A stretch of DNA of 64,000 bases from Myotis daubentonii (lineage: Eukaryota > Chordata > Mammalia > Chiroptera > Vespertilionidae). This document shows, piece after piece, positions 11,462-22,398 of this stretch (positions within the stretch are counted from its first letter, which is position 1; every line of letters starts with the position of its first letter). The position numbers were made by a program, and so were the translations under genes. The stretch spans positions 4,459,062 through 4,523,061 of the forward strand of contig NC_081840.1 in assembly GCF_963259705.1 (NCBI RefSeq), in the 5' to 3' direction. The notes beneath the pieces are model-generated. The model saw only the letters and a list, made by a program, of their open reading frames with translations, searched no databases and was not told the DNA's origin.

Positions 11462-12030
11462 TGTAAATAATAATGTGGTTTCATGCTGTATACTGATTAC
11501 ATGTCCGGCTGGCTGGAATAAGAGGCACAGGCAGTAGAGCTGGTATTGTCCACGGAGGGGTGATGTGTACCGGTCACACCTGGCGGGAGGAGCATGCATC
11601 TGTCCTTCTTTGCTAGGGATGTCCAGGCCCCCGCAAGGAGCACCAGTGTGTGCGCAGTTCCTGGACTCCACCCGGACCTGCTGAATTGAATCACTGGGGC
11701 CAAGTTTCCACAGAAATTCTTCGGGAGGTCATATGAACCCCAAAGTTTGAGAAATAAAGCCTTTTCATGTCTGGGACCCAGTTGAAACCAGCCTCAACTC
11801 TGAGCAAAGGACAGGAAAGATCCCATGAACGGGTATAGGACCAGCACAGCGGGGATAAAGGGGTGAGTGCTCTGCTCACCGGGATGGATGACAGTGGTGC
11901 TCCAACAGGGACAGGCACCCATGCAGGGCTGTTCCTGCAGACAGACCTCCTATGAGAGACAGTGAGGGGGCTCTGCACCTCAGCCAACGTGACTGTTGTC
12001 TCTGAGAGTGGGACACAGTGTGGATGCTCT
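11462..12030. other. Unassigned DNA
   Basis: No recognised repeat. Open frames of about 100-130 codons on the minus strand show no domain content. Confidence 0.4.
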
Positions 12031-12108
12031 GCAGTGTCTACACATTAAACATGGATGCAGTGTCTACACATTAAACACAGTTGCAGTGCCTACACGTTAA
12101 ACACGGCC
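12031..12108. repeat. 26-bp tandem repeat, three units
   Basis: Units start at 12031, 12057 and 12083, each beginning GCAGTG(T/C)CTACAC(A/G)TTAAAC. All three are exactly 26 bases and differ mainly in the last few bases. Confidence 0.9.
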
Positions 12109-12358
12109 ACACTGGGCTTCAGTCGGAGGGTGAGTCAGGCAGCCTTAACTCCCTCACTTCTGACTGGAGAGCAAAAAGCAAACCAATTACTTATAAACAC
12201 TTGTGATGGGATTAATTTAATTTTTTTCTTAAACAAAGAGGGTAAATTAAAAGAACCAGCTTGTTCCTTCCCACACTGTAGTGACAAGATTAAAAATTAA
12301 ATTTATACATATTTCATTCCTACATAATAAAGCCTTTTTGCAAAAAGAAAAAAAAATA
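12109..12358 (+). pseudogene. Possible retrocopy 3' end with poly(A)
   Basis: AATAAA at 12326-12331 is followed within about 12 bases by an A-rich tail (12341-12357). That is the arrangement expected at the 3' end of a reverse-transcribed, polyadenylated RNA. I recognise no coding sequence upstream and no clear TSD, so the source and even the retrocopy status are uncertain. Confidence 0.25.
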
Positions 12359-12396
12359 CCACAGTTCATCTAATTAAATCAAAGAAAATTGCCTGC

Positions 12397-14047
12397 GGCG
12401 ATGTTACAGTATCACAACGCAGCCCTTGCCAAAACCAGCCCTGGCGAGTGGGTCTTAAATGCCACGGTGGGTTTGAACACTGGATCGGCGCGTGGTGTGT
12501 GCCTGTGAATTTGGGGGCACCCTCACGAAAGTGCAGAGCGCTTTCCCACCCCAGCGCACAAGGCTGGGGAAGGGGTTCGGGCTCGCTGGAGTCACTGACA
12601 CATTGGAGATAGCAAGAAAACCCGACTGGGGTGAAAACAAAACAAAAACTCAGCCTGAAGCCTGGGAGAAGAAACAGATTAAGGGTCCTTTTTCTTGTCA
12701 TCTCCCCCAAACTAAAACCATGAAAATGCAGACACTTGAAATAAAATCAAAGCTGCAAGGATGGCCTTATCCTCCCTGGGCACATCGCTGTGTGCACGTT
12801 TCCAGTGTGTGGCCCCGGCCTCTGCAGGAACCACCGTGTCCAGGCGCAGCCTGAACCTCCTCACCACCCCATGCCACTCAGCCCAGGGCCTGACGAGAGC
12901 TGGATGTACCCTCCCTTAAAGGGACCTCATCGTTAGGAGGCCAGATAGGTTGATGGATGTGGCCGTGGCTCCGACAGGAACAAAGTAGGCTGGGAGTGGC
13001 CCCCTCCTGCACAGGGCATGGTCTTCAGCAAGCCCCTGATTTGGATTCTGATGACATCCTGGCAGGATTGCATTTTGTTCTTGGGAATCAGGTGCTGGAA
13101 AAGGGAGAGGCTCATTCATGCCTTCCTATAGGTCAGGGCACCATCCCCTGCAGGTGCCGAGGACATGTGTACGGAGCAGGTATTTCACTCGGCAGCAGCC
13201 TGGCAAGCAGTGACCCCACCCAGAGGGGCCCTGTGAGTGGCTGCACTCCCGGTTGGTTCTCCTGCCGGCCTGGGAGTCTGAGCCCCGGACGCTGTTCACG
13301 CGGAGGCTGGGGCTGGTAGTTCACTCTCCGTCATCACAGGAACCAGTTCCCAAGGGGCTTTGTAGCTTTTAAAACATGTCCCCCAGCACCTCGTCCTTGA
13401 TCCCGGCCACATCCCTGGGGATATGCAAAGTCCACCCCTGTTCTCCGAAATCTCCAAATCCAGAAGCTCCAAACCTCCAAAGTGGCAAAAGCTGAACTGA
13501 AAAGTGTGACATTATTTATGATCTTCATGGACACCATAGAACTGACATAAGCACAGGTCTGGGCAGAGAAAGGCTCATAAGTTTCATTACAGGCTCCCCA
13601 CCCAGATGCCACGGGAGGTAGAGCGTGATGTCCCACAAATGCCCATGTCACCTGAATCGGTCATGGACCGCTATGTAACAAAGGAGCACAAAACTACAGT
13701 GATCCTGGTTCAGGAATCTGAGCCCCTTAGTGGGTGGGTCCCCTGCTTCAGATCTCTTAAGAGCCTGCGGCCAATGTGTGGATGCAGGGCTTCTCCCGGG
13801 GCCACTGTACAGTTGTCAGCGGGGGTCACAGTCTTCTCAGAGTGTCATAGGACAGGATACCCTGCCAGGACCCCTTCCCTGGTTGGGAGCAGGATCAGTT
13901 CTTCTCTGGCAGTGGGTGGAGGGCCTCAGTGACCTGCTGGCTGTGGGGGAGCTGCCTCCCAAATGGCCGCATCCAGAGGTGCCCGTGAGACGGAGTCAGC
14001 ATCTTTCATAACCTAATCACAAAAGTGAAATCCCGTCACTTCTCCCA
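12397..14047. other. Unassigned DNA
   Basis: No gene recognised. Overlapping open frames on both strands (up to 120 codons) appear compositional. Around 13440-13490 the series AATCTCCAAATCCAGAAGC resembles a decayed DNA transposon end, but I cannot name it. Confidence 0.4.
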
Positions 14048-14975
14048 TAGTCTTTTTTATTGAATTTACTGGTGTGGCATCTATATATATAAAAGCCTAA
14101 GCAACCGGCTGACTGACCAGTAGCTGTGACACACACTGACAACCAGAGGGCAGACGCTCAACACAGGAGCTGAAACCACAGGCATGGAAACATGGAACAG
14201 ACTGATGAATCTCAGAGGAGAGGGGGGCAGGAGGAGGGCAGGAAGAGATTAACCAAAAATCTTATATGCACACTAGAGGTCTGGTGCACAGATTCGTGCA
14301 CCGGTGGGGTCCCTTGCCCTGGCCTATGGGGATTGGGCCGAAACCAGCTCTCCAATATCCAATGAGGGGTCCTGGATTGTGAGAGGGGGCAGGCCAGGCC
14401 CAGGGACCCCACCAGTGCACCAATCCATGCACCAGGCCTCTAGTTAGTTAATAAAATGTTATAGGTTTCAGGTGTAAATTTCTATATATTATATTGTGTC
14501 TTCACCACACCAAGTCTCCTTTGATGACTACTTTTCTTGCTCTAGCTTCTGCTGCCTTCCCCGACCCCTTTTCCCTCCGGTAATCACTATACTGCCGTCT
14601 GTGACTGTGATTTTTTTTTTTTTTGGCTTGTTTGTTTTTTCCCTTCTCTTTTTCAACCCAGCCCAGCAACCCCCCTCCCTTCTGACAGATGTCAGTCTGT
14701 TCTCTATATCTATGAATCTGTTTCTATTTTGTTTGTTAGTTTGTTTAATTCACTAGATTCCACATATGAGTGAGACCATGTGATACTTGTCTTTCTCTGA
14801 CTGGCCTACTTCACTTCTCATGATGCTCTCCAGGCCTATCCATGCTGTCATAAAGGGAGAGTTCCTTATTTTTACAGATGAGGAGTATTCCATGGTATAA
14901 ATGTACCACAGCTTTTTTACCCACCCGTCCACTGATGGATACGTGGCTGCCTCCAAATCCTGGCGATTGTATTAG
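14048..14975 (-). repeat. Bat L1 3' region, split by a Helitron
   Basis: Antisense L1. It starts TTTTTTATTGAATTTACTGG, is interrupted by the Helitron at 14080-14443, and resumes TTAGTTAATAAAATGTTATA, GGTTTCAGGTGTAAATTTCT, TGTCAGTCTGTTCTCTATAT, CCACATATGAGTGAGACCAT and TATTCCATGGTATAAATGTA. That is the order of bat L1 3' UTR and ORF2 end in reverse. 5'-truncated near 14975; I found no TSD. Confidence 0.8.
14080..14443 (+). mobile_element. HeliBat-type Helitron with two inverted 3' ends
   Basis: 5' end TCTATATATATAAAAGCCTA at 14080 after A; 3' end ACCAGGCCTCTAG closing at 14443 before T. Inside, at 14273, a second Helitron 3' terminus lies on the opposite strand (plus strand CTAGAGGTCTGGTGCACAG). 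So 14273-14443 is bounded by two head-to-head 3' ends, each with a GTGCAC hairpin arm. No reading frame. It interrupts an L1 3' end, so it is younger than that L1. Confidence 0.88.
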
Positions 14976-15882
14976 GTGGGAGTGCCTAGGCCCTGCTGTC
15001 AGTGACAGCGGGTTCATGCAAGGGCTGGGGTGAGGCCTGGGGACCTTACCCTCCACCCCACGGGTGAGGTGATGGGCATCCACTGGGGTTACCATCATGC
15101 CGTCACACCGTCCTTGTGCAGCTCTGTGATAAGCTGTACTGGAAATGCTTTAAATATCTCTCTGAGTAGCCTACTATGTTCCAGTTGCTGAGATCGGGGC
15201 CAGGAGGATATATCTCGATAAAGTGCCATGGGTGACTGATCCATTTGATGGCACAGTCCAGACTGTTCTGGAATAATTAAATCAAAGAAAATTGCCTGCA
15301 GCGTGGACCTGAGATACGGAGGCACCAGCCACCCAGTGGAGGTGCTCAGATGCACAGACCCAGGCACCACACAAGCAGATTCCAGTGACATGGACATGGG
15401 AGGCACCGCGCAGTCCTGTGTTAGGGGGACATCTGGAGGCCTGCATTGTGGGACAGCAGAGACCTGCGTGGGAGAGACAGAAGAGGCCTGCACTGGACTC
15501 AGAAGTGGAGGAAGCATGTGAGACAGGAGATGTGGGATAAGGCTGTTCCTGAGATGAAAAGGCTTTGTGACCTTGGATGATGTTCCACCCTGACCTGGCC
15601 TCAGTTTCCACACCTACACACTGAGGGGATGGGCTGGAATCTCTAAAGACTTCTTCAACTCTGAAAGATTCAAGCTGCGAGGGACTCATTTCCCTGAGCG
15701 ACTTCAGGCCTAGGTTTGATTTTGGCTGCCATTCAACTAAGGTTGCTGTGCTGACCAGACACAGAAAACATCACCTCTGTCTATGATGGAGGTCCCCCAG
15801 TTCCCTCTCAGTCTTCTCACGTCCCTGGGCCTCATTCTCTCATATCTCTGTTTGCTGGGGCTACTCACACGAGGTACCACCT
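14976..15882. other. Unassigned DNA with MIR-like piece
   Basis: An antisense MIR-like stretch lies at 15565-15625 (GGCCTCAGTTTCCACACCTA). The segment 15274-15299 is an exact duplicate of 12371-12396 (see findings). Otherwise nothing recognised; a 172-codon minus-strand frame at 15095-15613 has no domain I can name. Confidence 0.4.
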
Positions 15883-16890
15883 TGCCGGGGCTGACCAGCA
15901 GCCCCTGATAGGCAGATAAACATATTATTTTGACACAGTGTTTGCTGTGAAAGAGAGGCTAAGGGACGGCCAGGCTATAGCAACCAGGCAGCCTCAATTG
16001 CCAGCCTCATTAGCCTTTTATTGTAACAGCAGTTTGAGATAAAATTTATCTTTAAGATACAATCAGTAAGGGAAGTAATCTTGGGAGGACACATGTGTTT
16101 GTAGCATCCTTTAAGCCAGGACAACCAAAGATTAAGATTAAGAATTCCAGTAAACTCCCGGGGGTCTGCACATGCACAGACTTGTTTGGAAAGGTCAAGG
16201 AATAATTAGGGGTGCCGCCTTTGATGCTCCCCTAAGTCTCCTCTAAGTTGGAATGCTGAGAAACAGGGAAGGTGGCCTTCCACACATGCCCCCTTTACCA
16301 GAATGTCCTCCTTACAACTTTCCAACCAAGTCTCTTGTGCTCCTCAACACCTGTTAACTCTCAGTTCCCCTCTGTCATTTCTGGAAAACCATGTGTCTTC
16401 TCCAGGGAGCTTTCCTTCCTCTCCCTCGTTAAACCTGAGCGGCTTATAAGCAAATGCCGAATTCCATGATTCTGTGTCCCCTATTGCTCTTGTTTGTTGC
16501 CATTACTCTGCTAGAACCTTCAGTGTCTCACTTGGCAACTGTTTCTGAGCGGGCTCAAGCTAAAAGATACTTGTTATTCCTGTATTTTACTCCAAACACC
16601 AAAACTACTCTTTCAGAAAATTCTGTTGGTCCTGCATTAAACATATATCCAAAGTCTGTGGCCTTCTCATGGATTCTGACACTGTCACTGAATTCTCTCA
16701 CTAACAATGCAGCAGCATAACTGGCATCCCCTCTTTGTGGCTGGTCCCCTCAAGTCTACCCTCCACTCAGCTGCCAGGTGATATGTTACAAAGTGAATTA
16801 GATAGTCAGCCATGAAAATATGATGCTCAGATCTCCTGCTGCAGGGAGTGTAATCCATGGGCGATCCCAGGTCTTGTCCCTCCATATGCA
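15883..16890 (-). repeat. Possible class-II-type solo LTR (limits uncertain)
   Basis: The left end TGCCGGGGCTGACCAGCAG is, in reverse, an LTR 3' end of the ...CCCCGGCA type. Upstream of it on the minus strand lies AATAAAAGGC at about 16016-16025, like a polyadenylation signal. A 6-base repeat CCACCT lies at 15877-15882 and 16891-16896, the latter just after TGCA. The 6-bp match and TG...CA ends fit a class II LTR, but one 6-mer within 1 kb could be chance, and the 5' part is not recognised. Confidence 0.4.
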
Positions 16891-17312
16891 CCACCTCGTT
16901 CCTGCCAAGGCTGTGTTTCAAGGGCTGCTCCACCAGAACCACGCCTGGCAGAAGTATTCATACAGGTCTGCTCCTGAAGGGTGTAAGGCTACCAATTAGT
17001 GGCTTTGGCTCAAGGACAACCATTGGCTTGGCCAAACTTTTTGTAGAGCTTAGAGCAGTCAAAGACTCTTCCTGCCCAATCCTCCTCTTTTTCTACAGAA
17101 TCAAATTTTTATTGAGTTATGAGGCTCTCCCAAATACTCTATCATTTGTGGGCATTTCCATACATGATTTTTTAGATGAACTCCAATAGAATTAATTCTA
17201 AGAAATCCATTCTCAAATACATCATAATCAAACAGTTGAAAACTTAAGACAAGGAAAAAATTCTGAAAGCAACCAGAGAAAAATAACACTCTGCTAGAAC
17301 CTTCAGTGTCTC

Positions 17313-17468
17313 TATTTTTCTGATAGAGAGAGAGAGAAACATCAGTTTGTTACTCCTCTTATTGAAGCATTCCTTGGTTGATTCTTGTATGTGCCCAGAC
17401 CTGGGATCAAACCCACAACCTTGGTATATCAGGAAGACATTCTAACCATCTGAGCTACCCAGCCATGG
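17313..17468 (-). repeat. Ancient chiropteran tRNA SINE
   Basis: Antisense SINE of the pan-chiropteran type, older than Ves: GATAGAGAGAGAGAGAAACA, CATTCCTTGGTTGATTCTTG, GACCTGGGATCAAACCCACA and ATCTGAGCTACCCAGCCATG. It lies in decayed L1. A 25-nt segment shared with 16505-16529 lies immediately to its left (17288-17312). Confidence 0.8.
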
Positions 17469-18364
17469 CAACTCCTTACTTCTAGAAAAGAATTATATGG
17501 AAATTATATTAATGTCTTCAGTCTTATCAAAACCACAGATACCAGAAAGAAGAGGGTCATATTTTTAAAGTGCTGAAAGAAAAGCGCTACTAGCCCAAAA
17601 ACCTACAGTAGATGAAAATATGTCCCAGGAATAAAGGTGAAGTAAAGGCATTTTCAGGTGAAAGAAAACAAAGTAAATTTGTTAACAGCTAACCATATCT
17701 TTAAAAAATTGCTAAGAATGTTCTTCAAATGGAAGGAAAATTATATTAGAAGTAAATTTAGAACATTGGGAATAAAGGAAGAGCAACAAAACAGTAAAAT
17801 TCTTGGAAAATACAATAAATTCTTTCCTCTTCATGTTTTTAATATATATTACAACTTAAAAATTATAACCTTATATGATGGGGTTTCTCAACATTTTTAG
17901 ACATAATGTACATGAAAACAAAAACAGGAAGAAAGGGTGTGAAAGAACTTGCATGATAGTAAATTTTTTACATTCCACTTGAAATAGTGAAATGTTAATT
18001 CTAGGTAAAGAATAAAATGTTAAGTATAAATGTTATAACCCCTTGGGATACCACTATACCATTATAAAACAGATATTGTTAAAAACTCAATAGGTGGATG
18101 AAAATGGGATACAAATATTATTTAAGTAACTCAAAATAAGGCAAGAAAGGGAAAAAACACAGGGGGAATAAAAAGGTAATCCATGATAAATAATAAAATG
18201 GTAAACTTAATTGTAAAACAAACTCAATAATTACACTAAATGTAAATAATTTAAATATGATAATTAAAAGACAGAGACTATCAACTTGGATAAGAAAGAA
18301 AAGAAATTCCCAACTACAGGTTGTCTACAAGCAACTCACTTTAAATATAATAAAGGTTACATGT

Positions 18365-18366
<2 letters not shown>

Positions 18367-18403
<37 letters not shown>
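18367..18403. repeat. (CA)n microsatellite
   Basis: About 18 uninterrupted CA units in decayed L1. Confidence 0.95.
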
Positions 18404-18405
<2 letters not shown>

Positions 18406-18699
18406 GGAAAGTCTAATCCAAAGAAAGCAATAGACAAGTAGACTTGACAGCAAGAAAAAAAGTTACCAGGTATGAAGAGGGACAAAATAGTGATCAAAGG
18501 GTCACTATTACCAGAAAACAAAACAAGCTTAACTTGTAAGTACCCAGCAAAAGAGCTTCAAAATAGATCAAACTGAACTTGATAGAGCGAATAAGAGAGA
18601 AAACAGAAAAGCAACAGAGAAAATAAAGGATACCATAAGCTAGTTCTTTGATAATAATAAATACCATTGATAAACCTCTCGCCAGGGATGAGGAACCCC

Positions 18700-20920
18700 A
18701 AATTCTCTGGGAGGGGTGTTCACAGGGCATTGGTGATGCTCTGGCTCAGAAATATGCATCTTTATGCTTCTTAGTATCATATATTAAATATATTACTTTG
18801 TATGCAAACATTAAATATCTGTTAAATCTTATGCATGTATCAAATATATTGTTTTATATGAGTCAAGTAATATTTTTAAAAGAATAAAGAAATAAGGGCA
18901 TGAGCAGAAGATGTTCCAAGTAGACTAGTATCTAAGGAACACAGAGCTGTTAGAACAGGAACCAAGCTGAATGTTTCAATGGGAAAGCAAAGCCTGAGCA
19001 TTAAAGCTGAGTTGGGCTGGAAGTACTCTAAAGAAGGGAACACTTACCTGCTGCAGGAATGGCAAAAGGGGGTAGAACATGTGCTCTGTGTATCATCGCT
19101 GCATTGAAAGACGTACCAAAACCTAGTGGTGTGAGCCGCAGGGGCAGGGCTCAGTGCAGACAGCTCGTGTGGTCTCCGCTCCAGTTCAGCTGGGTCAGCT
19201 CCGTGTTTGGGACTGGAAACTTCAGAGGCTGCTCACTCACACAGCTGGACTGGGGCTCCCGGGGCACCTCATTGTCCCTTCCCCTCTATGAGGTCTCAGT
19301 GTGGTCCTTCAGGGTCACCAGCCTTCTCAGATGCTGGTGCAGGCCCCAGAGGTGCATACCCCAAGAGGGAGGCCAGAGGGAAACTGTCCCTCCTTCTGAA
19401 ACTCAGCCTCAGACACCGCACAATGGCACTCCACCGTCTTCAAGGCAACCACAGACACCCACCCACTTCCAGGAAAAGGGAAACTATTTTTCTCCAGCTT
19501 TTGATGGAGAAATAGAAAGTTTCTACAGGAACATGTACAACTGACAATATGGCTGTGGCCATTTGGGAAAACCACAATCTGCCACCGTGGGCTCTGTGGT
19601 TGCTCAGCAATCTGGACCAAGTCGGTGGTCCAGGTACAGAGGGAACCATGGATCAAGGCTGGAGGCAGGTGGAGAGCCATTGGGGGTGGGTTATGATGCG
19701 GAGGTTCCCAGTGGGAGCTAAGGGGAGGCACAAACATTCAATGTTCAAAGGCTGCCGGGGAGAAAATACCATTTGAAGGGGACGATGTGTGAGGGGGCCA
19801 CCCCAAGACAGGCTGGTGTCAGAAAGACATGGAGGAAGCCCTGCCCAGCCAGGCAGGTGCAAGGGGGCGTGGGCATAGCTATAGGAAGTGGCAGGAAAAA
19901 CATCCAAGAGGAGGACAAGCAGCTGGGACAGGGATTTCTGAGGTCCTTGAGTAGCCAGTAGTTGTCTAAAGGCTGCAAGGACCCAGAGGGACACCTTCCT
20001 TCCCTAACCTCCATCACAGGTAAGAATTCCTGAAACGCCAGGGCACTGGCTCAATACTGTGTGGCCCAGCACCCCGGCCCCACCTTGTTTCAGATGGAAT
20101 TGAGGTCCGATCCAACGGGAGCTGAATAGAGTGATGTCGCCCATCAGTCTTTCACCACGTGGGACAATGTTCGTGAGACAAGGTGAAGTTAAAAAAGGGC
20201 AGGTTGCACAACAGTCCAAATGCACAGAAAGAAAGGAAAGCTGCTGACTCAAACATTCACAGGCTGGGTCTCCAGCTGGGGAACTGCCCCTTAAAACGTT
20301 TTGTCTTTACTTCGTTATTTGTCCAAATTGCAGCGATACAAGTTATGAACGTTTTAACAAATAAAATATAGTAATCGTTGTAATTTTTAAAAACCTAGTC
20401 TCAGGATAAACAGAGCCAGGTGGAGCATGTTTTAATGAGATTTATTCAATCAACCATTTACTCTGCACTTGTAGGTCCCCTGTGAGGAGGTCTGTTTAAT
20501 GAGAGCTGCGTTTTCTGACCTATCAGACTGCACAGCAGCTCGCAAGGTGCGCGTCCTGGATTGAAGGATGACACGATTATTTTCATAGTCACACCAAGAT
20601 GGCAGGCCTCTCTGTCACTGTGGTGACATGTGGACGGAGGTACCTGTGTGCTGTGGTACCCGGTGGTGGCACCAGGCTGCCCAGGAATAATTGTATTCAC
20701 TGCGCCATACTCCCAGTAAACAAACAAACAAACACACACACACACAAAAAAAGCTCTTAAAAGCTAGTTTTACTTAAGCATAGCTTTGATGAAGCAGTGA
20801 AAAATATTAATCCTATCAAGTGTTCCCTTCTTTATAGTACTCCCAGCCCAACCCAGCTTTAATGCTCTTTGCCTAGTAAATCTCGACCCTAAAGTGCAAT
20901 CCTTTCACTATTCTGTGTCA
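18700..20920. other. Unassigned DNA
   Basis: The first 300 bases are AT-rich; 19050-20100 is GC-richer with overlapping open frames up to 161 codons and no recognisable domain. An AATAAA (AACAAATAAAATATAG) near 20360 and a CA/AAAC-rich run at 20717-20748 are present. No gene called. Confidence 0.4.
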
Positions 20921-20934
20921 AGAAATGCTCTTAC

Positions 20935-21149
20935 TGCCCTAACCGGTTTGGCTCAGTGGGTAGAGCGTCGGCCTGCGGACTCAAGGGCCCCAGGTTCGAT
21001 TCTGGTCAAGGGCATGTACCTTGGTTGTGGGCACATCCCCAGTGGGGGGTGTGCAGGAGGCAGCTGGTCGATGTTTCTAACTTCTCTATCACTCTCACTT
21101 CCTCTCTGTAAAAAATCAATAAAATATATTTTAAAAAGAAAAAGAAAAA
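20935..21149 (+). repeat. Ves SINE, exact 14-bp TSD
   Basis: Young-form Ves (CCTAACCGGTTTGGCTCAGT, GGTTCGATTCTGGTCAAGG). TSD AGAAATGCTCTTAC is identical at 20921-20934 and 21150-21163. The body lacks part of the usual TCTCTCATCGATG doublet. Confidence 0.95.
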
Positions 21150-21400
21150 AGAAATGCTCTTACACTTACATTGGGGTGCTGTCCCGATAAACAAGTAAAA
21201 AATAGTGTAAGTTGAAAACGCGTTCTATGTTGTGGACACTGAGGATTGGGTGGCTGGCAGGGGCTGCAACTCACTACCGATGCCTCACAGCATCGCCAGA
21301 GGGCACATCGCTGGCCTGGAAATGCCCAGAGTCCAAAATTCAAATGCATTTCACTTCTGCACCACGGTAAAGTCAATGCGTGGTAAGTGGAAGTATCCTA
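21150..21400. mobile_element. TcMar-Tigger-like miniature element (decayed)
   Basis: ACTTACATTGGGGTGCTGTC, CCGATAAACAAGTAAAAAAT, GTAAGTTGAAAACGCG, GCATCGCCAGAGGGCACATC and AAAATTCAAATGCATTTCAC follow the order I recall for a Tigger-derived miniature element. The right end TGGTAAGTGGAAGTATCCTA would be the second terminus. Terminal repeats are eroded. The neighbouring Ves copy may be inserted at or in its left edge. Confidence 0.45.
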
Positions 21401-22333
21401 AGTAGGGGACCGTCTGTCTGGCCCTGCTGCACGCCCAGGGACCTGGGAAAGCCTGTGCCTGACTGAGTCACCAATGGAACCAAATGCTTTTCCCATGAGT
21501 CACCATTTGTCCTTCCAAGAGCAACTGGCAAACTAGTTACTGACCAGGGATATTTGGCAACGTTTCTGTGAAAGGGAGTCTCCCACATCAGAGGAAAACA
21601 ACTGATAGTATTTGTTGCTAATGGAAAAAAAAAAACTTTTAAGAAAATAAAACAGATTTTTTGAATACTTCTTCCTTGACAGACAGAGTCTACCATGACC
21701 TTGACAGATTCTTAATAAATAGAGACTTCTATTTTGACGAGGTGATCTGTGGCTTGGTTTTGGAGGCTGTGTCATGAAATGTGTGGACATTTGGAAGTCT
21801 GCGTACTCATGGGAGGAGCAGTGTTTTCCAAAGACCAATGCCTGTTGAACACGGGGAAACTACCCATTCCGAAGCCAAGAGAGACAATAAAGTGGAATGC
21901 AAAAAGGTCACCGATACGCTTTCTGATCACATGAGGACGCTGCCACTTGTTGAGTTTGAGTGTAAGAGAAAAGAAAACCTTTCTCTGAAATTACCTGAAA
22001 GGCTACTGCTCCTCTTTTCCTCGCCTCCACCTCTGATTTTCATCGTACATTTCAACCCAAACAGCAAGCAGCCTATTCTGACAGCCTGCGTGCAGATCTC
22101 ATGGAAATGGGCAGCGTTCTACTGAGCCAGATAGGAAAGACATTTGAAAAAAAAGAATAGGAAGCAATGCCACTTCCCACTATTTTTTTAATTGAAAAAA
22201 CAACTGTCGTTTTGGTTTAGAAAAGATGGTTGTTTTTCATTAAAATGCTACTTTCATTGGTATGAATGGGTTTGTTTGTTACATTTAAAGTACCTAAATA
22301 TCTTTAAGTGATTAGGTTTACTTTCTATTAGAG

Positions 22334-22338
<5 letters not shown>
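21401..22338. other. Unassigned DNA
   Basis: No recognised repeat or gene between the Tigger-like piece and the microsatellite. Confidence 0.4.

Positions 22339-22395
<57 letters not shown>
22339..22395. repeat. Compound (TC)n(AT)n microsatellite
   Basis: About 15 TC units at 22339-22368 run straight into about 13 AT units at 22369-22395. Confidence 0.95.

Positions 22396-22398
<3 letters not shown>

Larger units (their letters stand above)
17100..18690 (+). pseudogene. Decayed L1 (ORF1 end to ORF2 front), fragmented
   Basis: Sense L1M-type fossil. Landmarks in order: GGAAAAAATTCTGAAAGCAA (about 17250); TTTAAAGTGCTGAAAGAAAA (17564) and AGGTGAAGTAAAGGCATTTT (ORF1 end and linker); ATTAAAAGACAGAGACTATC (18263) and GGTTGTCTACAAGCAACTCA (ORF2 endonuclease region); TAGTTCTTTGATAATAATAA and ATTGATAAACCTC (18640-18680). 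Many stops and deletions. A chiropteran SINE (17313-17468) and a (CA)n microsatellite (18367-18403) interrupt it. Confidence 0.75.

Noticed and set aside
15095..15613. 172-codon minus-strand frame
   Set aside because: It includes the 26-nt duplicated segment and noncoding-looking sequence; no domain recognised.
16685..16942. Minus-strand 85-codon frame that looked coding-like
   Set aside because: It lies in the LTR-like segment and matches no family I know; too short and too isolated to call.
20940..21010. tRNA-like A and B boxes suggesting a tRNA gene
   Set aside because: These are SINE heads, continuous with the SINE body and A-tail; the cloverleaf is degenerate. The same holds at all other SINE positions.
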